Assembly: GCF_000271305.1 (NCBI RefSeq)
Contig: NZ_AKGD01000004.1
Coordinates: 372,001-436,000, forward strand
DNA: 64,000 nucleotides
DNA from: Hydrocarboniphaga effusa AP103
GTDB lineage: Bacteria; Pseudomonadota; Gammaproteobacteria; Nevskiales; Nevskiaceae
Direction of reading: 5' to 3'
Shown here: one piece after another, positions 34,501-42,764 of the stretch
Layout of the letters: the number at the start of each line of letters is the position of its first letter
How positions within the stretch are numbered: position 1 is the first letter of the stretch
Translations under genes and position numbers: made by a program
The notes under the pieces: generated by a model
The model's input: only the letters and a program-made list of their open reading frames with translations
The model's database searches: none
What the model was told of the DNA's origin: nothing

Positions 34501-34672
34501 GGCCTGGGTCATCATCGGCGGCCTCGTCAGCTCGACCCTGGTCGGACGCCTCGTCACGCCGGTGATGTACCTGCTGCTGCCTCCGCGCCTGAACAGGCCG
34601 GGTACCGCGGACTCGCCCGGGAGCCCCGACCGCGCCGGAAACGTTTCCGACGGCGCCATGACCAGACCGTGA
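31547..34672 (+). CDS. RND efflux transporter (AcrB-family)
   Basis: This full-length RND pump has 1041 residues. I chose ATG 31547 (MRLHEFFLRNPAFMAVLLLL), which begins the first membrane helix; the open frame further upstream overlaps the adaptor gene. The proton-relay aspartates are in LGLLVDDAIVVVENI and the lysine in GIEIKNSILLVDFTDQL. The Val/Ile-rich FLR-N helix start and the relatively short porter loops are those of the MexK/MuxB-like or heavy-branch HAE pumps. Order mipA-OMF-MFP-RND indicates a self-contained tripartite pump under the CTAAG operator. Confidence 0.95.
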   Translation: MRLHEFFLRNPAFMAVLLLLLVALGYNAWRQIPRAEDPAFESTTFSVIALYPGADALDVERRVAKPIEDALNGLDDVHELRSTSSDGLMRLTIEFDDGVYTDRKHDEVVREIDALRSRLPSGLQRVDVEQVDPSGVNIVQLALVAKAGPDPASWGRLADLAEDLRDRLDTLPGVREADTWAYPRRELRVALDLDRLARAGLSADAVFDAVDAENRELPAGAVESGDRRFNLKTSGAYGSVEELADTVVSTGDGRVLRLRDVADVGWRYQPEDHLARYDGQRAVWITARQQPEHNIFDVQAAIETEVEAFRGQLPPGIELDLAFRQSDNVAKRLSHLGLDFAIAAALVSITLLPLGLRAAGIVMISIPLSLAMGLAALHALGFSLNQLSIAGFVIALGLLVDDAIVVVENIARYLREGHGRMQASILATRQIALAVLGCTAVLLLAFAPLAALPDNAGRFIRSLPMAVMLTVLASLFVALLVVPFIASRVLELEADPQGNRLLQAVMRFIHHIYAPLLSRALARPRATLAISCALVLASLALIPAIGLTVFPKADSAQFLVRIELPEGSSLARTEAVMNEIEADLSSRPEVLHVMSNVGRGNPRIYYNLMQRETSARYAELFVQLKAFDPVATPDFYRRLRERYDPIPGADIVVKEFENGPGIEAPVELRIVGADLRKLGELAARVEALMRNTPGLRDVDNPMRRNRMDLQLKVDAQRAALLGVSPAALDRVARIAVGGLVAGDYRRADGESYPVVLRAPMEHRTGLDALDGLHVMSRSGGQVPLPQLAEPVLVSSVASIDRYRRERSVTVSAQVDDGYNVQELTRALVGEIERSDWMPDGYRLHVGGEVESSQNSFAGFDTALLAAAFGILAVLVLEFGSLRSTLIVAAVVPLGAMGGLVALFASGYSLSFTAMIGFIALIGIEIKNSILLVDFTDQLRRQGLTVREAVTRAGELRFLPILLTSATAVGGLLPLATQGSGLYSPLAWVIIGGLVSSTLVGRLVTPVMYLLLPPRLNRPGTADSPGSPDRAGNVSDGAMTRP

Positions 34673-34925
34673 CAGTCTCGCTCGCTGCGGCGCCCGTCTC
34701 CATCCATCGAAGCGTCGCGCGGCCTCGCAAGCGCAGCGGCGTACGCGCGTTGCCGCAGGCCCCGTCGCTCAGCAAAACACGTTCCCGCCGCGCGGAACTG
34801 AGGTGACCGGCGAACCCGGGCACGGAGCGCGCCAAGCGCTGGCCGCCGCAAAAGCCGCTGTGCTACAACGCAGCCCTCGACCGGATGCAGGGGTCCGGCG
34901 CAAACGGCCTGGAGACAGACTTGGG

Positions 34926-36905
34926 ATGAAGGCAGGGCGCGAGGGCACGGAGCCGCAAGCAACGCAAGATCTCGGCGATACCCGATCGATGCGCGCCAGG
35001 ACCGTCGCCATCGAACCGCCGCAAGACGCGGACTATCGGCACATGGTCGATACGCTCGGCGACTACGCCATGTTCATGCTCGACGCCGAAGGCTACGTGC
35101 GATCCTGGAACGCCGGGGCCCGGCGGCTCAAGCTGTTCGCGCCGGAGGACATCATCGGCCGGCATTTCTCGACCTTCTACACCGAAGACGACATCGCCCG
35201 TAACTGGCCCGCCCAGGAGCTCCGCTACGCGATCAAGCTCGGGCGCTTCGAGGACGAAGGCTGGCGCGTGCGCAAGAACGGCAGCCGCTTCTGGGCCAAC
35301 ATCATCATCACCAAGCTCGTCGACGAGAACGGCCGGCACATCGGCTTCAGCAAGATCACGCGCGATCTCACCGAGCGCCGCCAGCAGGAGGAGGCGCTGC
35401 GTCAAAGCGAGGAGCGATTCCGGTTGCTGGTCGACGGCGTCAGCGACTACGCCATCTTCATGCTCAACACGCACGGCACTATCGTCAGCTGGAACGCCGG
35501 CGCCGAGAAGAACACCGGCTACACCGCGGCCGAAATCATCGGCCATCATTTCTCGATCTTCTATCCGCCCGACGTGATCGCCTCGGGCTGGCCGGAAGAC
35601 GAGTTGCGCTTCGCCCTGCGCGACGGTCGCTTCGAGGACGAAGGCTGGCGGCTGCGCAAGGACGGCACGCGCTTCTGGGCCAGCGTGATCATCACCGCGC
35701 TGTACAACCAGCAAGGCCAGCATCGCGGCTACGCCAAGGTCACGCGGGACCTGACCGAGCGCAAGCGCATCAGTGCGCTCGAAGACGAGAGCCGTCGCAT
35801 CACTTCCTTCCTCGCAATGCTCGGCCACGAGCTGCGCAATCCGCTCGCACCGATCGCCAATGCGATGACGATCCTGCAGTTGCCGAATGTGCAAGCGGAT
35901 TCGATCCGGCTCGCGAGCGAGATCATCGAACGACAGGTCAGGCAGATGACGCGGCTGGTCGACGACCTGCTCGACGTCGGCCGCATCACCAGCGGCAAGG
36001 TGCATCTCGAGTTCGAAGCCGTCGATCTGCGCGGCGTGCTGATGGAAGCGCACGAGGCCGTCGAACCGATGATCACGGCCAAGCGCCACGTCATGCATCT
36101 GGAGTTCGACGACAGCGAAGTCTGGGTGCGCGGCGACCGAGCGCGGCTGATCCAGATCGTCAGCAACCTGCTCAACAACGCCGCCAAGTTCACGCAGCCC
36201 GGCGGACGTCTAGAGCTGATCCTCAAGCGCCTGGGAAGCAACGCGCGTATCGTCGTGCGGGACAACGGCCCCGGCATCAGGGCCAAGGTGCTGCCGCACG
36301 TTTTCGGACTGTTCGTGCAGGGTGAGCAGGAGGCTTCGCGCTCGCTCGGCGGGCTCGGGCTGGGCCTGAGCCTGGTGCAGCAGCTCGTGATCATGCACGG
36401 CGGCGATGTCGAAGTCCGCAGCGATCCGCCGATCTCGCCCGGCACCGAGTTCGTCGTGCAGCTTCCGCTGATCGCGTCGCCTGCGACCAACGTGCTGCGG
36501 TCCACCGCCCCGCGGAGCGCCGGGCATCGCTACGTTCTCGTCGTGGACGACAACCTCGACGCTTCGCTGACCCTGCAGTTGCTGCTGCAAAGCATGGGCT
36601 ACCGCACCGCGGTCGCGCACGACGGGCCGTCCGCGCTACAGATCGCCAAGGACAGCGAGCCCGATGCGATACTGCTCGACATCGGTCTGCCCGGCCTGGA
36701 CGGCCTGCAAGTCGCGGAGCGCGTCACGCTCGAGATGGCGAGGCCGCCGCTGATGTTCGCGGTCAGCGGTTACGGGCAGCAGAGCGATCGCGAGGCAAGC
36801 ATCGCCGCCGGCTTTCAGGAACATCTCACCAAGCCGCTCGACATCGGCAAGCTCGTCCAGCTGCTCGAGGAGGCATTCAAGCGACGCGACGCGAACCGGA
36901 CCTGA
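34926..36905 (+). CDS. Cytosolic PAS-PAS hybrid histidine kinase with receiver domain
   Basis: This 659-residue protein (start ATG 34926) has two PAS domains with PAC tails (about 38-155 and 160-280), HisKA with His301 (LAMLGHELRNPLAPIAN), a HATPase domain (NLLNNAAKFTQPGG; LGGLGLGLSLVQQL) and a C-terminal receiver with Asp585 (AILLDIGLPGLDG). No membrane helix is seen, so it senses internal cues, perhaps light, redox or oxygen through a PAS cofactor. The two PAS domains are strikingly alike (GRFEDEGWRVRKNGSRFWA and GRFEDEGWRLRKDGTRFWA), which points to an internal duplication. An upstream frame extension to 34803 lacks domain sequence. Confidence 0.93.
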   Translation: MKAGREGTEPQATQDLGDTRSMRARTVAIEPPQDADYRHMVDTLGDYAMFMLDAEGYVRSWNAGARRLKLFAPEDIIGRHFSTFYTEDDIARNWPAQELRYAIKLGRFEDEGWRVRKNGSRFWANIIITKLVDENGRHIGFSKITRDLTERRQQEEALRQSEERFRLLVDGVSDYAIFMLNTHGTIVSWNAGAEKNTGYTAAEIIGHHFSIFYPPDVIASGWPEDELRFALRDGRFEDEGWRLRKDGTRFWASVIITALYNQQGQHRGYAKVTRDLTERKRISALEDESRRITSFLAMLGHELRNPLAPIANAMTILQLPNVQADSIRLASEIIERQVRQMTRLVDDLLDVGRITSGKVHLEFEAVDLRGVLMEAHEAVEPMITAKRHVMHLEFDDSEVWVRGDRARLIQIVSNLLNNAAKFTQPGGRLELILKRLGSNARIVVRDNGPGIRAKVLPHVFGLFVQGEQEASRSLGGLGLGLSLVQQLVIMHGGDVEVRSDPPISPGTEFVVQLPLIASPATNVLRSTAPRSAGHRYVLVVDDNLDASLTLQLLLQSMGYRTAVAHDGPSALQIAKDSEPDAILLDIGLPGLDGLQVAERVTLEMARPPLMFAVSGYGQQSDREASIAAGFQEHLTKPLDIGKLVQLLEEAFKRRDANRT

Positions 36906-37091
36906 GCCGTGCGCCGCCCGCTGCTCATGCACCGCCCGCATGACCACGCCTCAGCCATGCAGCGCCGGCATCGCCATATGAAAACGCATAAGCGATGCAA
37001 AAGCTTCATCGCGTAATTCCACTGAATCGGCACCGACCGGCATGGCGATTGCTCGATCTGCAGCGCAATGGATCATTGAGGAAGCATCACC

Positions 37092-38177
37092 ATGTGGGCC
37101 GGGATTTCTCCGTCGGTGACGTCGATCGTGACCGAATTGCGCAGCGACCTGCATCGCTCGCTATCGCTCGATCATCTGTGGCAGGCCACGCAGGGGCTGA
37201 TCCGGCATCATCTGCCGCATCGCTCCTGCAGCCTGATGCTCGATATCGGTGACGGCGAGCCTGCGCGCAGCCATCACACGGTGCTCGACGCGCTGCAACC
37301 GGATTATCTGCCGGCCAACAGCATCGCCATCTCGCGCCCGTTTCTGGCTGCGCATCCGCGCGTACGCGTCTACACCTATTCGCAGATCGTCTCGGAAGAC
37401 CCCGATGCGCGACAGCGGCGCATCGCACAGGAGCGCCATCACGACGAGTGGTCCGAATTCGTGCACCTGGCGTTCTGGAACGAGGCACGGCTCGACACCG
37501 TGCTGAGCATTCGCCGAGGCGGCAGCGACGCCTGTTTCACCGCTGACGAGCTGCGCTTTCTCGAAGAGCTGTATCCGGACATCGACGCGAGCCTGCACCG
37601 CATGCGCGTACTCGAAGGCGAGCGTCGCCGGCTGGCTTCGCTCGATGCCTGCCTGGCGCGGCTACCGATCGCGGCGATGGGCATCGATGCCGACGGCCGC
37701 TGCCTGTTCGCGACCGCGCAGGCGCAGCGGCTCTGCGAGCGCTGGAATCACAATCTCGGCGAAAGCCACCAGCATCTGCAGCTTCCGGGCGGAATCGCCG
37801 AACTGCTCGATCGCGCGAGCCTGCGCAACGGCCTCTGGCAGTTCACCCACCCCCGCGACGCCGCCCTGCGGGTGAATCTGCTGCGCGACGGCCTCGGGGC
37901 CGAGCCGCAGCCGCGCTGCCCGAGCTTCGTGGTGAGCTTCGCCGAGCAGCAGCTGGCTTCCTTGCCCGAAGCCGGCTCGGTCAACGCGAGCCTCGACCGG
38001 CTCACTCCGCGCGAGCGCCAGGTGGCGCTGCTGATCGCCGAAGGGCTCAGCAACCAGGCCATCGCCGAGCGGCTGGAGCGCTCGCGGCGGACCATCGAAA
38101 CGCAGCTCGGCTCCATCTACCGCAAGTTCGAAGTGCATACGCGCACGCAGCTGCTGCGGCGCCTCATGCGACGCTGA
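37092..38177 (+). CDS. LuxR-family transcriptional regulator with PAS-like sensor region
   Basis: This 361-residue regulator has a C-terminal LuxR/FixJ helix-turn-helix (LTPRERQVALLIAEGLSNQA, then ERSRRTIETQLGSIYRKF). The N-terminal 280 residues resemble a GAF-like half (residues 1-180) and a PAS-like half (LPIAAMGIDADGRCLFATA). There is no receiver aspartate motif and no acyl-homoserine-lactone domain, so its signal is unknown. It lies 186 bp downstream of the hybrid kinase on the same strand and may act with it. Confidence 0.88.
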   Translation: MWAGISPSVTSIVTELRSDLHRSLSLDHLWQATQGLIRHHLPHRSCSLMLDIGDGEPARSHHTVLDALQPDYLPANSIAISRPFLAAHPRVRVYTYSQIVSEDPDARQRRIAQERHHDEWSEFVHLAFWNEARLDTVLSIRRGGSDACFTADELRFLEELYPDIDASLHRMRVLEGERRRLASLDACLARLPIAAMGIDADGRCLFATAQAQRLCERWNHNLGESHQHLQLPGGIAELLDRASLRNGLWQFTHPRDAALRVNLLRDGLGAEPQPRCPSFVVSFAEQQLASLPEAGSVNASLDRLTPRERQVALLIAEGLSNQAIAERLERSRRTIETQLGSIYRKFEVHTRTQLLRRLMRR

Positions 38178-38584
38178 GCCGCGGTCCCTCCTGGCTCGCC
38201 CGGCTTCGGCCCGACCCGTCCGAAAGGCGCAGCAATGGCCCGGCGCCGGGTTGGTGGTTCCGGAAAGGCCCGAAGGGCTACGGGGCCAGGCATGCCGGTT
38301 GCCGGCGAGTCCCGGGGGCCGCACTTTCGCGCGCGCCCTTCCCGCCCGGTCGATCTTCAGGCCATCGAACGCTTGTCCAAGCGCACGATCGCCGGATGCC
38401 GCCATTTGTCGAGCGCATCTGCGACGATGCCAACCTCGCCTCGCGATCGTCCGCAAGGCGCCTCGACGCCGTATCCGGTCGTGCCGATGCGTGGAATGCG
38501 AAGCGGGCTTTCATCGGCCGCGCAGGCAGCAAAGCCGATGCGGCGACCGGGAAAGAACCGATAAGACGCAAAAGGGAAGATCGA
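38178..38584. other. 407-bp intergenic region without a supported gene
   Basis: No frame here has recognisable protein sequence. The pcaD frame is open back to 38396 but without homology, and the ribosome site GGGAAG sits directly before ATG 38585. I see no terminator with a T-run. The region may hold the pcaDC promoter. Confidence 0.45.
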
Positions 38585-39364
38585 ATGGCTTTCATCGACG
38601 TCAACGGGCACCGTTGCCGCTATCGGCTCGACGGTCCCGAAGGCGCGCCCGTCCTCGTGCTGTCGAATTCGCTCGGCACCACGCTCGAGATGTGGGACGC
38701 GCAGCGGCCGGCCTTCGCCGAGCGCTTTCGCCTGTTGCGCTACGACACGCGCGGACAGGGCGAATCGCAGGTCACGCCCGGACCGTACAGCGCCGAGTTG
38801 CTCGGCACGGACGTGCTGGCGCTGACCGAAGCCCTTGGTCTGATCCAGTTTTCCTACTGCGGGCTCTCGATGGGCGGGGTGATCGGCCAGTGGCTCGGCC
38901 TCAACGCGGGCTCGCGCTTGCGGAAGCTCATCCTCTGCAACTCCGGCGCCAGGATCGGAAACGATGAAGGCTGGAACGCGCGCATCGCCGCCGTGACCAA
39001 AGACGGCATGGCAGAAACCGCGAGCGGCGCGATCAGCCGCTGGTTCACACCAGAGTTCGCGGCCGCCGAACCCGCGATCGTCGATGCCGTTCGCCAGCAA
39101 CTGCTCGCTTGCGATCCGCTCGGCTACGCAGCCAATTGCGCGGTGGTTCGCGATGCGGATTTTCGCGCACGCCTCGGCGAGATTCGCCATCCGCTGCTGT
39201 TGATCGCGGGCAGCCGTGATCCGGTGACGACGATCGCAGACGCGGAGTTCATCGTCGACCACGTGCCCCATGCGCAACTCGTCGTACTCGACACTGCGCA
39301 TCTTTCCAACATTGGCGCGCGCGCGGCCTTCGATGCGGCCGTGATCGCCTTCATGGAGCGCTGA
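38585..39364 (+). CDS. pcaD: 3-oxoadipate enol-lactonase
   Basis: This alpha/beta hydrolase of 259 residues converts beta-ketoadipate enol-lactone to 3-oxoadipate in the protocatechuate/catechol pathway. The catalytic triad is visible as Ser95 (CGLSMGGVIG), Asp in GSRDPVT and His in DTAHLSN, and the N-terminus (MAFIDVNGHRCRYRLDGPEG) is typical of PcaD. ATG 38585 has GGGAAG upstream. pcaC follows after one base. Other pca genes (H, G, B, I, J) are not in this window. Confidence 0.93.
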   Translation: MAFIDVNGHRCRYRLDGPEGAPVLVLSNSLGTTLEMWDAQRPAFAERFRLLRYDTRGQGESQVTPGPYSAELLGTDVLALTEALGLIQFSYCGLSMGGVIGQWLGLNAGSRLRKLILCNSGARIGNDEGWNARIAAVTKDGMAETASGAISRWFTPEFAAAEPAIVDAVRQQLLACDPLGYAANCAVVRDADFRARLGEIRHPLLLIAGSRDPVTTIADAEFIVDHVPHAQLVVLDTAHLSNIGARAAFDAAVIAFMER

Positions 39365-39365
39365 G

Positions 39366-39755
39366 ATGGACGAGAAGGGTCGCCATGCAGCCGGGTTGAC
39401 GTTACGTCGAGAAGTACCCAGCGATGGGCGCGTCGATCGCTCGCCGCATCAGCTCAATGAGTTCACCGCCGATTTCCAGGACTACATCACGCCCACCGCA
39501 TGGGGCACGGCCTGGACGCGCGAAGGCCTGCCGCGCCATACGCGCTCGCTGCTGACGATCGCGATGATGGCGGCGCTCGGCCGCGACTGCGAACTGCGCC
39601 TGCATGTGAACGCGGCGCGCAACAACGGCGTCACGCGCGACGAGATCAAGGAAGTGCTGCTGCAGGCCGGTGTCTACTGCGGCCTGCCGGCGGCGAACCA
39701 CGCTTATCACCTGGCCGAGGAAGTCTTCGCGGAGCAGGATCGCAGTCAAGCCTGA
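39366..39755 (+). CDS. pcaC: 4-carboxymuconolactone decarboxylase
   Basis: This 129-residue enzyme decarboxylates 4-carboxymuconolactone to the enol-lactone that PcaD hydrolyses. The AhpD-like helical fold is visible with the family motifs FQDYITPTAWGTAWTREGL, SLLTIAMMAALGR and ELRLHVNAARNNGVT. It is one base downstream of pcaD, in reverse order to the reactions but in the common pcaDC gene order. Confidence 0.94.
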   Translation: MDEKGRHAAGLTLRREVPSDGRVDRSPHQLNEFTADFQDYITPTAWGTAWTREGLPRHTRSLLTIAMMAALGRDCELRLHVNAARNNGVTRDEIKEVLLQAGVYCGLPAANHAYHLAEEVFAEQDRSQA

Positions 39756-40144
39756 GCGTCGCCTTTGCAGTGCGAGCGCGAGCGGATCGGTGCGGATCTG
39801 GCCCACGATCAGAAGTATGGTGTTATCGCGTCGATGATGCCGCTTTGCCTCAGCGCATGAAGCTCTGAACGCGAACGAGCCATCAGTTCTGTCCTCTGGC
39901 GTGCCAAACGATTCGCGGCAAGAAAAGAACTGATCGACTCCCAACGGATAGTCGGTTGTCACTCACCGAGGTGCAGCTCTTTGAATTTGGCGCTTGCTTC
40001 TTTTGGACTGCGACACCTCTCCATTGTTCGTTGTCGATGCGTAAGCCAGGCTTTTCACGTTCGCCCCTGTCGGCTTCGTGGCGGTCTGCGATCAATATGG
40101 TTTTTATAATGTCTTCTTTCCAAAGCCCGTTCGGGGAGCACTTC
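39756..40144. other. 389-bp intergenic region of lower GC with promoter for the aldo/keto reductase
   Basis: The second half is clearly lower in GC than its surroundings. TATAAT at 40105-40110 is a strong -10 candidate for the reductase gene (start 40145, ribosome site GGGGAG), though no good -35 box is at the usual distance. A 24-codon minus-strand frame (39809-39883) with an ATG is present but too short to call. I see no other gene. Confidence 0.5.
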
Positions 40145-41062
40145 ATGCACACACGACGCCAGTTCATTTCGAGCGCGGCGGCTATCGCCGGCGGCATGGT
40201 GTGTTTGCCTCTCGGCGCAGCCTTCACCGCAAACCCAGCGCCCTTGCTTCAGCGCGCCATTCCATCGACCGGTGAAAAACTGCCCGTGATCGGCGCCGGC
40301 ACTTCGGGCAGCTTCGAAGTCGAAGTGGGCTCCGGGCCCTACGAGCAACTCAAGCAGGTGCTCGAAGTCTTCTTCGACGGCGGCGGTCGCGTGTTCGACA
40401 CCTCGCCGAATTACGGCGGCGCCGACGCGGTGCTCGGCCAGCTGCTCGCCGAAGGCGGCTGGCGCGGCAAGACCTTCCTGGCGACCAAGATCGCGGCCGA
40501 TTCGCGCGAGGCCGCCGAGGCGCAATGGGCCGAGTCGCTGCGCAGCCTGCGTACCGACAAGGTCGAGCTGCTGCAGATTCACAATCTGCGCGACTGGAAG
40601 CGCCAGTTGCCCTATGCGCAGGAGCTCAAGCAGCAGGGCAAGACGCGCTACGTCGGAGTCACGCATTACGTCGATTCCGGGCTCGCCGAACTCGAACAAG
40701 TGCTGCGCACGCAGAAGCTCGATTTCATCCAGATCCACTACTCGGTGAACTCGCCGGGCGCCGCGCGCACGGTGCTGCCGCTCGCGCAGGACAAGGGTGT
40801 GGGCGTGCTGATCAACCGCGCCTTCGACGATGGCCGCCTGTTCGCCAAGGTGAAGGACACGGCGCTGCCCGCCTGGGCGGCCGAAGCCGGCGCGAGTTCG
40901 TGGGCGCAGCTGTTCCTGAAATTCGCGATCAGCCATCCGGCCGTCACCGCGGTGATTCCGGCGACCGGCAAGCCCGAGCGCCAGGCCGACCAGCTCAAGG
41001 CCGGCATCGGGCCGCTGCTGAGCGACGCGCAGCAGCAGGCGCTGATTCGCCAGTTCGCCTGA
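40145..41062 (+). CDS. Tat-exported aldo/keto reductase family protein
   Basis: This 305-residue AKR-fold protein starts at ATG 40145, giving an N-terminal twin-arginine signal (TRRQFISSAAAIAGG). The barrel domain has the AKR landmarks FDTSPNYGGADAVLG (active-site tyrosine region), FLATKIA (lysine), LLQIHNLRDW and the cofactor segment AVIPATGKPERQ. Periplasmic AKRs would need a bound cofactor exported with the fold, which explains Tat use. The substrate is unknown. An MFS gene follows after 10 bp. Confidence 0.9.
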   Translation: MHTRRQFISSAAAIAGGMVCLPLGAAFTANPAPLLQRAIPSTGEKLPVIGAGTSGSFEVEVGSGPYEQLKQVLEVFFDGGGRVFDTSPNYGGADAVLGQLLAEGGWRGKTFLATKIAADSREAAEAQWAESLRSLRTDKVELLQIHNLRDWKRQLPYAQELKQQGKTRYVGVTHYVDSGLAELEQVLRTQKLDFIQIHYSVNSPGAARTVLPLAQDKGVGVLINRAFDDGRLFAKVKDTALPAWAAEAGASSWAQLFLKFAISHPAVTAVIPATGKPERQADQLKAGIGPLLSDAQQQALIRQFA

Positions 41063-41072
41063 GCCCATACGC

Positions 41073-42398
41073 GTGCGACCTGCTCCGGGCGACGCGCCGC
41101 GCGCATCCGCTTTCATCGCGCGCCTGTTCAATCTGCGCGACGACGAAGCGCCCGCCGCGATCGCGGGATTCGCGCTGTTCTTCCTGCTGTTCGCGGGCTA
41201 CTTCATGCTGCGGCCGGTGCGCGAAACCATGGGCGTGGCGGGCGGCGTCGACAATCTGCAATGGCTGTTCACGGGCACCTTCGTCGCCACGCTGGTCGCC
41301 CTGCCCCTGTTCGGCTGGCTCGCGTCCAAGGTTCGGCGCCGGCGCATCCTGCCGTGGACCTATGCGTTCTTCGCGCTGAACCTGCTGCTGTTCGCCGCCG
41401 CGTTCGCGGTCGAGCCGGACAGCGCCTGGATCGCGCGCGCGTTCTACATCTGGCTGTCGGTCTTCAACCTGCTGACGATCTCGCTGGCCTGGAGCGTACT
41501 CGCCGACGTGCTCGCGGCCGAACAGGCCAAGCGCCTGTTCGGGCTCGTGGCGAGCGGCGCAAGCGCGGGCGGACTCGTCGGACCGCTGCTCGGCGCCTTG
41601 CTCGTCGGGCCGATCGGCCACGCGGGCCTGGTGCTGCTGTCGGTCCTGCTGCTCTGCGGCAGCCTCGGCGCGGCGATCGCCCTGCAGGCCTGGCGCGACC
41701 GTGCGCCCTTGCCGGACGAGGCCGAACGTCCGCGCGTGAAACCGCTCGGAGGCAATCCGTTCGCCGGCGCCACCGCCGTGTTGCGTTCACCGTATCTGCT
41801 CGGCACCGCGCTGTTCGTGATCCTGCTCGCGAGCGTGAGCACCTTCCTGTACTTCGAGCAGGCGCGCATCGTCGCCGAAACCTTCACCGACCGGACCCGG
41901 CAAACCCAGGTGTTCGGCCTGCTCGACACGCTCGTGCAGGCGCTCGCCATCCTCACGCAGCTGTTTTTGACCGGACGCATCGCAACGAGGCTCGGCGTGA
42001 GTGCCCTGCTCGTCGCGGTGCCGGTGGTCGTCACGGCAGGCTTTCTGTGGCTCGCGCTCGCACCGACCTTCGCTGCGTTCGCCATCGTGATGGTCGCCCG
42101 CCGCGCCGGCGAATACGCGCTCGTGCGCCCGGGCCGCGAGCTGCTCTACACCGCCGTCGACGACGAGCAGAAGTACAAGGCCAAGAACTTCATCGACACC
42201 GCGGTCTACCGCGGCGGCGACGCGATCAGCGGCTGGCTCAAGCGCGCGCTCGATACCATCGGCGAGCATCCGTCGCTGGCGATGTTCATCGGCGCGCTGC
42301 TGTGCGCGGTGTGGGCGGTGACCGGAATTGCCCTGGGACGTGCTCAAAGCAGGCGCGAGGCGACGCGGCATCGATTGCCAGCCACCAAGTCTCCTTAA
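41073..42398 (+). CDS. MFS transporter of the ATP/ADP-translocase-like (TLC) group
   Basis: This 441-residue, 12-segment transporter starts at GTG 41073, 10 bp after the reductase. Sequences such as LLFAGYFMLRPVRETMGV near the N-terminus, SVLADVLAAEQAKRLFGLVA in the middle and NFIDTAVYRGGDAISGWL near the C-terminus are those of free-living bacterial proteins related to the NTP/NDP exchange transporters. The real substrate of these proteins is not established. It is probably co-transcribed with the reductase. Confidence 0.85.
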   Translation: MRPAPGDAPRASAFIARLFNLRDDEAPAAIAGFALFFLLFAGYFMLRPVRETMGVAGGVDNLQWLFTGTFVATLVALPLFGWLASKVRRRRILPWTYAFFALNLLLFAAAFAVEPDSAWIARAFYIWLSVFNLLTISLAWSVLADVLAAEQAKRLFGLVASGASAGGLVGPLLGALLVGPIGHAGLVLLSVLLLCGSLGAAIALQAWRDRAPLPDEAERPRVKPLGGNPFAGATAVLRSPYLLGTALFVILLASVSTFLYFEQARIVAETFTDRTRQTQVFGLLDTLVQALAILTQLFLTGRIATRLGVSALLVAVPVVVTAGFLWLALAPTFAAFAIVMVARRAGEYALVRPGRELLYTAVDDEQKYKAKNFIDTAVYRGGDAISGWLKRALDTIGEHPSLAMFIGALLCAVWAVTGIALGRAQSRREATRHRLPATKSP

Positions 42399-42400
42399 CA

Positions 42401-42444
42401 GGAATTATATTGCCGTTTATCCTTTTAATCGGCACTATACTGCC
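42401..42444 (+). promoter_or_regulatory. Duplicated operator-promoter of hipBA
   Basis: Two similar imperfect palindromes lie 30 bp apart: GGAATTATATTGCC (42401-42414) and GGCACTATACTGCC (42431-42444), both of the form GG-N-A-N6-TGCC. Each contains a -10-like hexamer (TATATT at 42406-42411, TATACT at 42436-42441). HipB binding here would block transcription of its own operon. If the second -10 is used, the transcript would begin at or within a base or two of the hipB ATG at 42447. Confidence 0.62.
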
Positions 42445-42446
42445 GC

Positions 42447-42764
42447 ATGAAAACCAAGGCGCACACCACCTTGCCGACTCCCGTGACCGACGAGCTTCAG
42501 AGGGTCGGACTGGCCTTGCGGCGCGCCCGCGTTGCGCGCGGGGAATCGCAGGCAGCGCTCGCCGATCGCCTGGGCGTATCGGAACGCACGCTGCGCGAAG
42601 CCGAAAAAGGAGACCCTGGCGTCGCAGTCGGTACGTTGTTCGGCCTGCTCTGGGCCGTGGGCCTGAGCGGAACCGGCGCCGAACTGATCCGCAGGGTCGA
42701 CGGCAACACCGCTCCGGTGACGAATCTTCGCGCCCGTCGCGGCAAGGCGCTCGATGACTTCTGA
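42447..42764 (+). CDS. hipB: HipB-like antitoxin, XRE-family helix-turn-helix
   Basis: This 105-residue DNA-binding antitoxin has an XRE helix-turn-helix at residues about 18-72 (LALRRARVARGESQAALADR, LGVSERTLREAEKG) and a C-terminal tail that may touch HipA. It overlaps hipA by 11 bases. No Shine-Dalgarno sequence is visible before its ATG. The pair is autoregulated through the two operators just upstream. Confidence 0.88.
   Translation: MKTKAHTTLPTPVTDELQRVGLALRRARVARGESQAALADRLGVSERTLREAEKGDPGVAVGTLFGLLWAVGLSGTGAELIRRVDGNTAPVTNLRARRGKALDDF

Noticed and set aside
37092-38177. Quorum-sensing LuxR/LuxI system
   Set aside because: The regulator lacks the acyl-homoserine-lactone domain pattern and no luxI-like synthase gene is near.
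39809-39883. A 24-residue minus-strand frame (ATG to TGA) after pcaC
   Set aside because: It has a purine-rich stretch upstream but is too short and has no recognisable relative.
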